DNA of 54,753 nucleotides, from contig JAQVYB010000007.1 of assembly GCA_028708815.1 (NCBI GenBank), positions 1 to 54,753 on the forward strand, read 5' to 3'. Origin of the DNA: Kiritimatiellia bacterium (GTDB lineage Bacteria > Verrucomicrobiota > Kiritimatiellia > RZYC01). A model generated the notes under the pieces. The model saw only the letters and a program-made list of their open reading frames with translations. It did not search any database and was not told the DNA's origin. Position 1 is the first letter of the stretch. The number at the start of each line of letters is the position of its first letter. The translations under genes and the position numbers were made by a program. Below are positions 43,640 through 52,851 of the stretch, in pieces.

Positions 43640-43656
43640 CCTTCATTTATGCTGTT

Positions 43657-43878
43657 CTAACCAGACGACTCCGTCCGTTCGGCCCGTAACTCGGACCTGC
43701 TCATGCATTGCTGCTTATAGTGCAGCACGCGCTCCGCCAGCGTTTCAGCGTTCTCTTTCACATACAATCGTTTCCCGGTGGTCATCAGGATCTGAGTATC
43801 CGGATTTTCCTCGATCACCTCGATTAATTCCGCGTTCACATACACGGAATGTCCATGCAAGTCAGTCACCTGTATCAT
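43657..43878 (-). CDS. flbD: FlbD-family small flagellar protein
   Basis: 73 residues: IQVTDLHGHSVYVNAELIEVIEENPDTQILMTTGKRLYVKENAETL, the full length of the small FlbD (PF06289-type) family. It is commonly encoded between flgE and motA, as here. The function is unknown. It is not the Caulobacter NtrC-like FlbD. It lies behind a 136-bp gap from flgE with a short GC hairpin (CCGGGCC/GGCCCGG region near 43940), so a separate promoter is possible. Confidence 0.85.
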   Translation of the reverse strand: MIQVTDLHGHSVYVNAELIEVIEENPDTQILMTTGKRLYVKENAETLAERVLHYKQQCMSRSELRAERTESSG

Positions 43879-44014
43879 GAACCTTGCTCCTGTTGATCAC
43901 CGGCGGTGCTACTATTATCCATTAAACGATGGCCGGTATTGTACCGGGGAAGGCCCGGTTGTTGAAGAAATGATTTAAGATTTCTCACGCCCGATCACCT
44001 TTTTTTAAAGGTTT

Positions 44015-44818
44015 TTACCGTTTCAGCGCCATGATTTCCTGCAGCATTTCATCGCCGGTGGTAATGGATCTGGAATTGGCCTGAAAACCGCGCTGCGTAA
44101 TGATCATATCGGTGAATTCGCGGGCCAGGTCCACGTTCGAGTTTTCCAAATAGCCCTGGTACAATTCGCCATGCCCGGCCGCGCCGGGAAAACCGAACTG
44201 CGCAACGCCGGAGGCCTCCGGAACCTCATCATACAGATTGTTGCCCATGCTCAGCAGGCCCCCGGGATTGTCAAAAAACGCCGTTTGAATCTGTCCCATG
44301 GCTATTTTCTGACCGAGCGCATCGGTTCGGGTGATGGATCCATCAATGGCAATGGAAAAATCCACGGTATCATCTGCGGGGAACGTAATGGGAGCGCCGG
44401 CTCCATCGGTCAGGTAATTCCCGTTGGAGTTGGCCAGATACAGGTCCGCCGGCGGGTTGTTGCCATCCGTGACCAACTGAAAATCACCCGCGCGGGTGTA
44501 ATGCAGATTGCCACCGGCATCCACCACCTCAAAAAAGCCATCGCCGCCGATGGCCAGATTACCCGAGCGCTGGGTTTCGATCAGCACGCCGTCCTTGAAG
44601 TTGCGCGAGATGCTCCCCACCATCACGCCCATACCCACCTGTTTGCCGATGGTACGGCTGGCAGGCGACTGGATCACATTGACCAGTTGTTCCTTGAATG
44701 TGACATCACTTTCCTTATAACCCACCGTATTCACGTTGGCTATGTCGTTACCGATCACATCCATACGTTGCTGGTGCGCCATCAGGCCCGATACGCCGTC
44801 ATACATGCTTCCGATCAT
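44015..44818 (-). CDS. flgE: Flagellar hook protein FlgE-like (short)
   Basis: 267 residues. The N-terminus MIGSMYDGVSGLMAHQQRMDVIGNDIANVNTVGYK has the flagellar rod/hook SGL...ANVNTxGYK signature. The middle has GNLAIGGDGFFEV and YTRAGDFQL. The C-terminus ENSNVDLAREFTDMIITQRGFQANSRSITTGDEML is classic. Its place directly after flgD and before flbD suggests hook protein. The length is closer to FlgG (about 260) than to the usual FlgE (about 400), so a FlgF/FlgG-type role cannot be excluded. The hook variable domain must be small. Confidence 0.82.
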   Translation of the reverse strand: MIGSMYDGVSGLMAHQQRMDVIGNDIANVNTVGYKESDVTFKEQLVNVIQSPASRTIGKQVGMGVMVGSISRNFKDGVLIETQRSGNLAIGGDGFFEVVDAGGNLHYTRAGDFQLVTDGNNPPADLYLANSNGNYLTDGAGAPITFPADDTVDFSIAIDGSITRTDALGQKIAMGQIQTAFFDNPGGLLSMGNNLYDEVPEASGVAQFGFPGAAGHGELYQGYLENSNVDLAREFTDMIITQRGFQANSRSITTGDEMLQEIMALKR

Positions 44819-44860
44819 TCCACACCTCCATCTTGGTTATCGAATCCGTTGCGCAACATG

Positions 44861-45283
44861 CTACTCCAAAATATTCGTGATATCCGTCAGGGGATAATTC
44901 GTCCCGTCCAGATTCACCATGATTTCGCCATCCTCCATCACCACATGCGTCACGCGCCCCGAAGTATTATCACCCGCAAACGCCGTCTTGCCGATCATCA
45001 GCGAGGCAATGGCCGAGGTCGTATTTTCCTGGAAGGACTCAAATTTCGTGTTGAGATTCTGCATCTGTTCGAGGGCGCTGAACTGCGCGAGTTGGGCCAG
45101 CATTTCCTTGTTGTCCACCGGGTCAAGCGGATCCTGATTCTGCATCTGGGTAATGAGCAGTTCCAGGAACTGATCTTTGCCCATGGTCTCGGTAGACGAT
45201 TGGCCCCCCACCGTCGCGCCATACAATTCGGGATCAACCATCGATCCCTCCGTAATTCCAATTCCACTCACTGCCGTTGTCAT
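44861..45283 (-). CDS. flgD: Flagellar hook-capping protein FlgD
   Basis: 140 residues from the ATG at 45283 (MTTAVSGIG), which has GAGGTG 6 nt upstream. The track start at 45313 would overlap fliK by 16 bp. The core DQFLELLITQMQNQDPLDPVDNKEMLAQLAQFSALEQMQNLN is diagnostic. The C-terminal part (ASLMIGKTAFAGDNTSGRVTHVVMEDGEIMVNLDG) is a shortened beta-domain. It caps the growing hook. Confidence 0.92.
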   Translation of the reverse strand: MTTAVSGIGITEGSMVDPELYGATVGGQSSTETMGKDQFLELLITQMQNQDPLDPVDNKEMLAQLAQFSALEQMQNLNTKFESFQENTTSAIASLMIGKTAFAGDNTSGRVTHVVMEDGEIMVNLDGTNYPLTDITNILE

Positions 45284-45297
45284 TTCATTCACCTCGT

Positions 45298-46713
45298 TTA
45301 TGCGATCAGCCAAACTCCATTGGGATCCATCCGCTGCGCGGTCCTCGCAGGCGCGGCCTCTTTGGCTTCTCCGCGCATTCCCCGTGCGCCGCCCGGCATG
45401 TTCCGCTGTTCTTCTTCCCGTTCATTCATCATTCGTTCTCTTCGCTGTTCGGCGGATTCTCCGTTTTCGGTGCTCACATCGAACTCCGCCAGCTTGTATC
45501 CATTCTGATTCAGCGCCTGCCGGATTCCGCTCTCCTGCTGTTGAAGCAAGTTACATACCGAAGCATTCTCGGCGTGCACATGCACCCGTACGCCATCGGA
45601 TTCTTCATGGCAGCGCACCACCAGTTTGCCCAACGATTCCGGCGAAATGGTAATCGTCATATCCTGATCCGAACGGCGGATCATCGAAAGAATATGCTGG
45701 TCAAAACGATCAGCCAGTTGCTGAATCTGCTCAATGCGGACCAGCGTTTCAGACCCGGAAGCCGCAGTGGGCGTCTCCGCCTGCTGCATCAACTCCGCCA
45801 AAAAATCACTGCTCAACGGATCCCCTTCCGCAACCCTTGCGGATGAGGCCTGCGCGGCCATTTCTGCCGCGGGGGCATTTCCTTCCTGCCCGGGCTGCTC
45901 CATCATACCATCCTGCCCCTCTTCCAAAGATTCTTCCCCACCCGCATTCTGATCCGCGAGAGCGACCGGACGTTCCCCGGGATCCTCTGCCGCGGCCTCA
46001 TCTCCGTCTTCCACGTCCACAACGTCCTCTTCTTCCGCAACCGGCTGAGGAACCGCGTCACTGTCGCCTTCCGCCTCTTCCACAGACCCTTCTTCCTCTT
46101 CCGCACTCACCGGTTCCTCAACAACCTCGGCCTCCGGCTCCTCGGCCACCTCCTCCGGCACGTCTTCCGATTCTTCCACCGTCTCAACCGCCTCTTCCGT
46201 TTCAGAATTGTTCTCCCCGTCTTCCGCGGCGGCCTCGGACTCCTTCGACTGATCGGTCTTCTCCGTCCCGGCATCTTCCGTCACATCCGTGACGGTCTTT
46301 TCAACAGATTCTTCTGCCGAACGGGCGTGGGTTTCGCCCTCCGCCGAGGTATCCGACGTTTCGTTCGCCGAACGCTGCTGCACCGCACCCGAATAATCCG
46401 TTGCCGCAAAAACCGGCTGAGCCGATTCATAGGCATAGACCGAAACCAGCGACTGCTCAAGACGATCGGATTTCTTCGTCGATGAGACGGTCAAATCTTC
46501 CCCGTTTTCCTTTTTTGAATCATCTGCATACCACGTAGATTGCTGTGCGGTATCGTCCGAACAGTATTCATTCGGCTCGCGCTCCTGTGCATCGTTCAGC
46601 ACGCCGCCCAACAGCACTTCAAAAGCCGTTGTCTTCTCTGCGGCGGGATCGGCCTCGCGCAGGGCGGTGGTTGATTCGCCGACACGCTCCAGGCCGGATA
46701 CATTCGTACTCAT
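45298..46713 (-). CDS. fliK: Flagellar hook-length control protein FliK
   Basis: 471 residues. The first 300 are extremely acidic and Glu/Val/Ala-rich, low-complexity, as expected for the molecular-ruler region. The C-terminal FliK domain is at about 340-430: MTITISPESLGKLVVRCHEESDGVRVHVHAENASVCNLLQQQ, then IRQALNQNGYKLAEFDV. It measures hook length and switches export specificity. It overlaps the motE-like gene by 4 bp and sits directly before flgD, the usual order. Confidence 0.88.
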   Translation of the reverse strand: MSTNVSGLERVGESTTALREADPAAEKTTAFEVLLGGVLNDAQEREPNEYCSDDTAQQSTWYADDSKKENGEDLTVSSTKKSDRLEQSLVSVYAYESAQPVFAATDYSGAVQQRSANETSDTSAEGETHARSAEESVEKTVTDVTEDAGTEKTDQSKESEAAAEDGENNSETEEAVETVEESEDVPEEVAEEPEAEVVEEPVSAEEEEGSVEEAEGDSDAVPQPVAEEEDVVDVEDGDEAAAEDPGERPVALADQNAGGEESLEEGQDGMMEQPGQEGNAPAAEMAAQASSARVAEGDPLSSDFLAELMQQAETPTAASGSETLVRIEQIQQLADRFDQHILSMIRRSDQDMTITISPESLGKLVVRCHEESDGVRVHVHAENASVCNLLQQQESGIRQALNQNGYKLAEFDVSTENGESAEQRRERMMNEREEEQRNMPGGARGMRGEAKEAAPARTAQRMDPNGVWLIA

Positions 46714-47345
46714 AACGGCTCCTCCTCTCCGCTGGAAGATTCTTCCTTCATACGTTCGATGGCTTCAGCCCAGCGTGCCGCCGTGACGGCGCCGCGCGGC
46801 CCCTTTTCCGTGGCGGCATCCATAATCTTGGCCGCCGGGCGACTATCCAGCATGCTGAGAATCACAGCCACCCGGTCCGCATCCATTTCACTGAGCACAT
46901 CCACCGCGCTCGCCGGATCCATCTTGGAGCACATTTCCGCAATGCGCTGCAAGTTGACCCGGCTTTGTTTTCCCGCGGAAGCAATATCGTTCTCGAGCCG
47001 CACCTGCTGAGCCGCCAGATCATTCTGCAAGGCCGTGAATTTTTCCGTAATTTCCACCATGGCCTTTTCCTGCAGGAACAGCTTCTGTTCGCGGGCGCTG
47101 AGCTGATGGCGCTTGGCATCCAGCTCCAGTTCACGAACCTGCAGGGCACTGATCAAATCATTGATGAACTGGCTTCGGCTTTCCGGCGTCAGCGCCGGCG
47201 GGGGTGGCGCGGGGGTGGCCGGCTGCTCTGTCGGCACGGGCGGCTCATGAAACGGAATCTGGCCGGTAATCATAATGAAGGCCAGAACCACCACCAACAA
47301 CACGCATATCAAGCTGATCACCAGCAAAGCCGCTTTTGTTATCAT
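46710..47345 (-). CDS. MotE/MgtE-N domain flagellar protein
   Basis: 211 residues. An N-terminal membrane helix (LLVISLICVLLVVVLAFIMITG) is followed by a Pro-rich linker, a coiled coil (about 70-135) and a C-terminal MgtE intracellular-N-like domain (AEMCSKMDPASAVDVLSEMDADRVAVILSMLDSRPAAKIMDAA). This architecture matches MotE/YlxF-type proteins that chaperone MotC-like stator or basal-body parts in other bacteria. It is encoded between fliJ and fliK. The ATG at 47345 overlaps the fliJ stop; the track's 47348 start is a GTG one codon earlier. Confidence 0.78.
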   Translation of the reverse strand: MITKAALLVISLICVLLVVVLAFIMITGQIPFHEPPVPTEQPATPAPPPPALTPESRSQFINDLISALQVRELELDAKRHQLSAREQKLFLQEKAMVEITEKFTALQNDLAAQQVRLENDIASAGKQSRVNLQRIAEMCSKMDPASAVDVLSEMDADRVAVILSMLDSRPAAKIMDAATEKGPRGAVTAARWAEAIERMKEESSSGEEEPL

Positions 47346-47806
47346 CACAAAATTCCCTCCGTCTGCCGCCGATAATACCCCTGCACGGCCGTTTCATCCA
47401 GTTGGCCCTGCTCCTCGCGCTTTACCGCATCCAGCCAGGACGCCTTTTCCCGATCATTCAGATTTTCCAGGCTCTTGCACGCACGCACGGCGGCGTGCAA
47501 CTCCACGCGAATGGCGTCGGCCTGCTGCTGAATCCGGCTGATAAGCTTGGCATGCACCAGCAGATGCTGCTGCAATTCCTCCACATAGCGGACATGCAGC
47601 ATATACTCATGGCTCGTACCGCCACCCCCGCCGCTGCACCGCTCCATCGCCTGAATCTGTTCGCCGATCAAACGGACCGTTTCACTCCGGGCCGCGCGCG
47701 CCCTTTCCAGCTCGCAAAGCACCAGCGCCAACCGCTGTTCCACAGCATATCGCGCCGCTTCACGCGCGTTCAAGACGCGCTGCAGGGAAAATCCATACTT
47801 TTTCAT
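47345..47806 (-). CDS. fliJ: Flagellar export protein FliJ
   Basis: 153 residues, almost entirely coiled coil, with the typical opening MKKYGFSLQRVLNAREAAR. It is the general chaperone-like stalk of the export apparatus that acts with FliI and FliH. It lies directly after fliI (4-bp overlap) and before the motE-like gene. Confidence 0.85.
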   Translation of the reverse strand: MKKYGFSLQRVLNAREAARYAVEQRLALVLCELERARAARSETVRLIGEQIQAMERCSGGGGGTSHEYMLHVRYVEELQQHLLVHAKLISRIQQQADAIRVELHAAVRACKSLENLNDREKASWLDAVKREEQGQLDETAVQGYYRRQTEGIL

Positions 47807-49128
47807 ATCAGCACACGCTCCAGATGCTTCACCGTTTCATCAAACGGAATGCTTTTTTCGGATGCCTGCGTAAGAAACTCCTGCATCGCATCAATGCGCC
47901 CCATTGCATCATCGATTTTCGGGTTCGAGCCCTTCGCATAGGCCCCGATATTGATCAAATCCTCTGCCTTTTCATAGGTGGCCAGGAGCGACCGAAAGCG
48001 ACCGGCGGATTCCTTGTGAGCGGGGGCAGCCACATCACTCATCAACCGGCTCAGGCTGGCCTGAATATCAATGGCCGGATACCGGTTCATCGACGCAATT
48101 TTGCGCGAAAGCACAATGTGACCGTCCAAAATGGAGCGCACCGTATCGCCGATGGGGTCGTTCATGTCGTCCCCTTCCACCAATACCGTGAAAAATCCTG
48201 TGATGCTTCCCTTTTCCGATGCACCCGAGCGCTCCAGCAGCCGCGCCAGAAATCCGAACACACTGGGCGGATACCCCTTCGTGGTGGGCGGCTCGCCAAT
48301 CGCCAGACCCACCTCCCGCTTGGCCATCGCACAGCGCGTCACCGAATCCATCAAAAACAGCACATCTTCCCCCTGATCCCGAAAATACTCCGCAATGGCC
48401 ATTGCCGTAAACGCACCTTTCATACGTTCCATGGGCGACTGATCGGACGTCACCACCACCACCACCGAACGCGACAACCCCTCCGGACCCAAATTCTTTT
48501 CAATGAAATCCCGTACCTCGCGCCCGCGTTCACCAATCAGCGCAATCACATTCACCGTGGACTGCGCATTTCGCGCCAGCGAGCCAAGCAGGACGCTTTT
48601 ACCCACACCGCTACCCGCCATAATGCCGATACGCTGGCCGCGGGCCACCGTAAGCAATCCGTCAATCGCCCGAATACCCGTCGAAAACACCTGTGTGAGC
48701 GGATTGCGTGAAAGGGCGGGAGGGGCATCGCGGTCAATCTCCACCGGTACGGTGTCCCAGGCGGCCGGCTTGTCGTCGATGGGATTCCCGAGCCCATCCA
48801 GCACGCGCCCGAGCAGCGGGTAGCCCGCCTGCACGCTCATGCGCCCACCCGGCAAAACACGCGCGCCGGGCCGAATGCCCGCCAGGGCCTCATACGGCAT
48901 CACCAGCACGTAGCGATCACGAAAGCCCACCACTTCGCAGGGAACCTGACGCCTGCCCTCCGCCGTCTCACATTCCACCAGCAGCAGATCACCCATCGAA
49001 ACGGGCGGACCAATGGTTTTCACGGTGAGACCGGTCACCTCAAAGACGCGCCCTTCCGGACGTACAAAATCCTGGTCTCCGAGGCCCGAAAAGGCTTTTT
49101 CCAGTTCAAGTTGTGCTGTCGATTCCAT
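47803..49128 (-). CDS. fliI: Flagellum-specific ATPase FliI
   Basis: 441 residues from the ATG at 49128 (the track uses a TTG four codons upstream). Walker A GSGVGKSVLLG is at about 172-182, GERGREVRDFIEKNLG follows, and then Walker B FLMDSVTRCAMAKREVGLAIGEPP. The signature YPPSVFGFLARLLERSG distinguishes FliI and other type III ATPases from the F1 beta subunit. It powers or primes export of rod, hook and filament subunits. The start overlaps the fliH stop by 23 bp. Confidence 0.95.
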   Translation of the reverse strand: MESTAQLELEKAFSGLGDQDFVRPEGRVFEVTGLTVKTIGPPVSMGDLLLVECETAEGRRQVPCEVVGFRDRYVLVMPYEALAGIRPGARVLPGGRMSVQAGYPLLGRVLDGLGNPIDDKPAAWDTVPVEIDRDAPPALSRNPLTQVFSTGIRAIDGLLTVARGQRIGIMAGSGVGKSVLLGSLARNAQSTVNVIALIGERGREVRDFIEKNLGPEGLSRSVVVVVTSDQSPMERMKGAFTAMAIAEYFRDQGEDVLFLMDSVTRCAMAKREVGLAIGEPPTTKGYPPSVFGFLARLLERSGASEKGSITGFFTVLVEGDDMNDPIGDTVRSILDGHIVLSRKIASMNRYPAIDIQASLSRLMSDVAAPAHKESAGRFRSLLATYEKAEDLINIGAYAKGSNPKIDDAMGRIDAMQEFLTQASEKSIPFDETVKHLERVLI

Positions 49129-49864
49129 GAATTTTCCCAACCCGCCGGCGCAATTGCTCCTCGAGCAGAGCCAGACGCTGCTTCAGACTAGCATCAAAAA
49201 TGCCATTGCGGCTTTCGATGACCAGATCGCCGGGTTGGATGGACGTATCGGAGCACCATTCAAACTGCCCCGCAAAGGGAATGCCGGGGGTTTCCCGAGC
49301 ATTCAAAACAACCAAATCATCCGGATGAATGCGTATTTTCGCGCCCTGCAGGTCTGAAACCGTTCCGAGCGTCTCCTGGAGCAGGCGCAGCAGCATCTCC
49401 CGATCAGGCAATGCGTGGCGCAACATCATTTCCGCAATCTGCACCGAACGGCACACCACCTGATCGGCAATTTCTGCTTTCATGTCCAAAATGAACTTTT
49501 CCATCCGCTGCTGGATTTTCTGGAGCAGCGCGTCGCGCTGCTTCATCTCTTCCTGCATGGACCTTTCGTGCGCCTCCTTGAGCGCCGTCACATCCGTTTC
49601 AAGCTGCTTTTTATAACGGGCGGCCTCTTCGGCACGCACCCGCTTTTCGGTTTCTTCCCGAATACGCGGCTCTACCTCGGCCAGAATTTTTTTCCGCAGC
49701 GTATCCGGGTCCGGAGGCGGGGGGGCCTTTTTCGGGACGACCGGCCCCGCCGGCGGAGGAGCCTTGGCCGTCTGGATAATCGTCGGTGTAATCCGCCGCG
49801 AGGTGGAAACCGTGAACCCCTGAACGCCGGGAGAAAGCACCAGTGTACTAGACGTAGTCATCAT
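49106..49864 (-). CDS. fliH: Flagellar assembly protein FliH
   Basis: 252 residues. A Pro/Ala-rich start is followed by a long charged coiled coil (EPRIREETEKRVRAEEAARYKKQL and on) and a C-terminal FliH/V-ATPase E-like domain (QVVCRSVQIAEMMLRHALPDREMLLRLLQETL, then RIHPDDLVVL). It regulates FliI and links it to the C-ring. Its start overlaps fliG by 17 bp and its end overlaps fliI. Confidence 0.9.
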   Translation of the reverse strand: MMTTSSTLVLSPGVQGFTVSTSRRITPTIIQTAKAPPPAGPVVPKKAPPPPDPDTLRKKILAEVEPRIREETEKRVRAEEAARYKKQLETDVTALKEAHERSMQEEMKQRDALLQKIQQRMEKFILDMKAEIADQVVCRSVQIAEMMLRHALPDREMLLRLLQETLGTVSDLQGAKIRIHPDDLVVLNARETPGIPFAGQFEWCSDTSIQPGDLVIESRNGIFDASLKQRLALLEEQLRRRVGKIHGIDSTT

Positions 49865-50864
49865 CCACCGTAATGGTTATTTCGCCATCGGCGGCCAATT
49901 GCCGAACCGTATTGACGATTTCGCGCTGCTTGGCATCCACCTCGGAAACGCGAATCTTTTGGGAGAACTGCATATCGTCGCGCAACCCTTCGGCGGCTCG
50001 TTTGGACATGTTGTGGAAAAACTTGTCCTGCAATTCCTTCTTGGTATTGCGCAGGGCAATGGCCAGTGCGCTCATATCCACCTCCTGCATCAGGCGCCGC
50101 ATGGCCTGATCGCTCAGACCAATGATGTCCTCGAAGGTGAACAGACGGTCGCGCACATCCATGGCGATAAATTCGGATTTTTCCTCGATGGCCGAGAGCA
50201 TATCCTCTTCCATGGAGTGGGGCATGTGCTGAATAATGGAGGCCACCAGGTCGATGTTGTCGATATCCACCAGTTTCTTGGAGCGGGCGATGGATGTGAT
50301 TTTCTCATTCAGATGCGCCTCGACCCGCGTCACAATCTCTTCGGAAGGGTCACTGGCCGTACACATGAACACAATCACATGGCGGCGAATCTCCTCCGGC
50401 AACTGGCTGATCACGTCTGCCGCCAGATTGCTCGGTGCATATCGAAGAATCAAAGCAATCACATTCGGCGTCTCGCGGTTCAGAATGGCCGCCAGCTGGT
50501 CCGGGCTCATCTGCGAGAGGTTCCCAAACGCCGCGCGTTTTTCATCCGGCGGCGGATTCATCAGTTCATGGGCCTTCTGCTCGCCCAGCGCCTTGATCAG
50601 CAGTTTCGTGGCTGTCGAGGAATCCCCCTGCATCGCCTCGCCCATCTCGCGCAGGCTTGCATAACACTCCTCAATCACATGCTCGCGCGCCTGACCCGAA
50701 ATCACGCCAAGCGATCGCATCGCCTCCGTAACCCGAATCATCACGTGCGGTTCAAGCTGCTTCAGAATCGAAGCCGAAACATCTTCATCCAGGCTCGCCA
50801 ACAACACGGCGACCTTTTGAATCGGGGTCAGTTCTCGACTGGTCAACTGCCGGGGATTTTCCAT
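49848..50864 (-). CDS. fliG: Flagellar motor switch protein FliG
   Basis: 338 residues, normal length. The N-terminal domain contains LTPIQKVAVLLASLDEDVSASIL. The middle includes ETPNVIALILRYAPSNLAADVISQLPEE. The C-terminal torque domain includes MFTFEDIIGLSDQAMRRLMQEVD-like sequence (LFTFEDIIGLSDQAMRRLMQ) and ending FSQKIRVSEVDAKQREIV. It binds the MS ring and interacts with MotA. It follows fliF by 17 bp. Confidence 0.95.
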   Translation of the reverse strand: MENPRQLTSRELTPIQKVAVLLASLDEDVSASILKQLEPHVMIRVTEAMRSLGVISGQAREHVIEECYASLREMGEAMQGDSSTATKLLIKALGEQKAHELMNPPPDEKRAAFGNLSQMSPDQLAAILNRETPNVIALILRYAPSNLAADVISQLPEEIRRHVIVFMCTASDPSEEIVTRVEAHLNEKITSIARSKKLVDIDNIDLVASIIQHMPHSMEEDMLSAIEEKSEFIAMDVRDRLFTFEDIIGLSDQAMRRLMQEVDMSALAIALRNTKKELQDKFFHNMSKRAAEGLRDDMQFSQKIRVSEVDAKQREIVNTVRQLAADGEITITVDDDYV

Positions 50865-50881
50865 AAATGCCTCTTCTCAGG

Positions 50882-52465
50882 TTATCCTTCCACCACGCTG
50901 GTAATCCACGCCGCCACCGCACGCGGATTCTGCTGCGTCACCGATGCAATATGTTGCAACTGTTCTTCGAGGGGGCTCAACGTCATGGCCTCCTCCCGCA
51001 GAACTGAAACGTTCTTCTCATTCGACTCGCCGCTTTCTCCCGTGAGCTGCTGCACTTCCACGCCCGTATCCTCCTGCCGGATACTCAGATTCGACATCAC
51101 ATTGCGCATCACCAGAAACGCCACCAACAGCACGATCGCCGCAATACCCCACTGCCCCACCTTGTTAATTCCAAACGGGAACTGTGTCCACCAATTTTCA
51201 TACCCCGTCGGAACCGTCGCAAAGGGTATTTCCACCACCTCGATCATATCCGGGCGCTCCCCATCTACGCTCAATCCCACGGCATTGCTCACCAAATTCT
51301 TCAGCTTATCCATCTCCACCGGCGAGCGCGGCTCCGCGCCCATCGCCACGCACACGGAAACCGACAGCTTTTGCAGCCGCCCGCCCCGTTCCACAATATG
51401 CTGCACCTCGGTGGGCACCAGATAATCGCTCTTGATGTTTTCTTTCTTCGTCCGCGCCATCCCCTGGTCCGTATTCCCCGCCTCGGGATTATCAATCGGG
51501 ATGTTCGCGCGAACCCCCGTCACCCCCCCCTGCGAACCGGACGGCGTCTGCGAGCTTTCCGATTCAATGGTCTCGGCCCGAGCCACGCGCCCCTGCTTGT
51601 CATACCTCTCACTGCGCCGCTCCACCTTATCGAAATTCATATCGGCATTCACCTTAACAATCGAATTATCCACGCCCAGCGCCATATCCAGAATTTCCTG
51701 TGCCTTGCGGGTCAGTTGCGCCTCGATTTTTTCCTTGGCCGCCAACTGATCATTCGCCTGCTCGAAGGGTGCATCCGGGTCACCACTGTTCGGAGCGGTC
51801 AGCAATTGCCCGTTCTGGTCGGTAATCGTCACCGCCGATGGCGCCAGATTCTTCACCGAGCTGCTCACCAACTGAACAATCGCGTTCACCTGACCCGGCG
51901 AAAGCGCATAGCCCCCGCTCGTCTCAAGCATGATGGACGCGCTCGACTTCTTCTCCTCCTCCGTGGCCAGCAACCCCTCCTTCGGAATCACCAGCATCAC
52001 CCGCGCCGATTCAACCCCACGCATCGAACCGATCGTGCGCTGCAATTCCCCTTGCAACGCCCGCTGATAGTTGATCCGCTGTGCGAAATCCGTCAGCCCG
52101 AATTTCGGTTCCTCGAAGATCTCAAAACCTGCCGAGGCTGAATCACCGCGCGGAAGCCCTGCCGCCGCCAGCAGCAGCCGCGCACTGTATAAATCTTTCT
52201 GCTTCACATAAATCGCCCGACCCGAATCCTTCAGATCCAGCGCAATCTTCTCTTCATCAAGCTTGTCCTTGATCGCCGCCGAGTCCTCCAGTGCCAACCC
52301 CGTAAAAAGCAACCGGTAATCCGGCTTCCCGCTCCACACCAGCAACCCGACAACGATGGCCAGCGCCACGCCAAGCCCGGCCAGAATATTGACCTTCTGA
52401 ACACGCCCGAAGTGTTTCCAGATTTCTTTCAGATGTTGAACCAGCAATTTCAGTGCGTTAGGCAT
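50882..52465 (-). CDS. fliF: Flagellar MS-ring protein FliF
   Basis: 527 residues with two membrane segments (ILAGLGVALAIVVGLLVW near 28-45, and IAAIVLLVAFLVMRNVMSN near 440-458). The YscJ/FliF domain includes YRLLFTGLALEDSAAIKDKL and RINYQRALQGELQRTIGSM. A Glu/Ser-rich central region and a C-terminal FliG-binding tail (LSPLEEQLQHIASVTQQNPRAVAAWITSVVEG) complete it. It builds the MS ring, the base for the switch and the export gate. It lies 49 bp after fliE. Confidence 0.95.
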   Translation of the reverse strand: MPNALKLLVQHLKEIWKHFGRVQKVNILAGLGVALAIVVGLLVWSGKPDYRLLFTGLALEDSAAIKDKLDEEKIALDLKDSGRAIYVKQKDLYSARLLLAAAGLPRGDSASAGFEIFEEPKFGLTDFAQRINYQRALQGELQRTIGSMRGVESARVMLVIPKEGLLATEEEKKSSASIMLETSGGYALSPGQVNAIVQLVSSSVKNLAPSAVTITDQNGQLLTAPNSGDPDAPFEQANDQLAAKEKIEAQLTRKAQEILDMALGVDNSIVKVNADMNFDKVERRSERYDKQGRVARAETIESESSQTPSGSQGGVTGVRANIPIDNPEAGNTDQGMARTKKENIKSDYLVPTEVQHIVERGGRLQKLSVSVCVAMGAEPRSPVEMDKLKNLVSNAVGLSVDGERPDMIEVVEIPFATVPTGYENWWTQFPFGINKVGQWGIAAIVLLVAFLVMRNVMSNLSIRQEDTGVEVQQLTGESGESNEKNVSVLREEAMTLSPLEEQLQHIASVTQQNPRAVAAWITSVVEG

Positions 52466-52514
52466 AGCGTCCTCTTCTATCGTTCGTTCCGTGACTCACC
52501 GGACAGGCCCCTTA

Positions 52515-52832
52515 TCAAGCCTGCATCTTCGAAATCTCCTTGAACCCTTCCACCATCTTGTTGCGTATCTGCATCATCAAATCAAAAGCCACTCCCGCCT
52601 CGTCCATCTTGATCGCAATATTATGCACATCGTTGCGGCGCCCCGCCACCAAATCATTGATCGCCTGGTCCGCATCCTTCTGAAGCCGATCCACCTCCGA
52701 AACCATGTTCCCCATCATATCTTTGAACGACAGCGGCTCCGAATCGCCCTGCTTCACCACCGGCTTTAATTCCGGGGCCAAATCGTACTGCTGCGCCTCA
52801 AATTTTACCGCGTTGTAACTGACCGGTTCCAT
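52515..52832 (-). CDS. fliE: Flagellar hook-basal body protein FliE
   Basis: 105 residues. LSFKDMMGNMVSEVDRLQKDADQAINDLVAG and VAFDLMMQIRNKMVEGFKEISKMQ are the conserved FliE features. It joins the MS ring to the rod. It lies 19 bp after flgC. Confidence 0.93.
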   Translation of the reverse strand: MEPVSYNAVKFEAQQYDLAPELKPVVKQGDSEPLSFKDMMGNMVSEVDRLQKDADQAINDLVAGRRNDVHNIAIKMDEAGVAFDLMMQIRNKMVEGFKEISKMQA

Positions 52833-52851
52833 GATTCCTCTCCTTCTTCAC

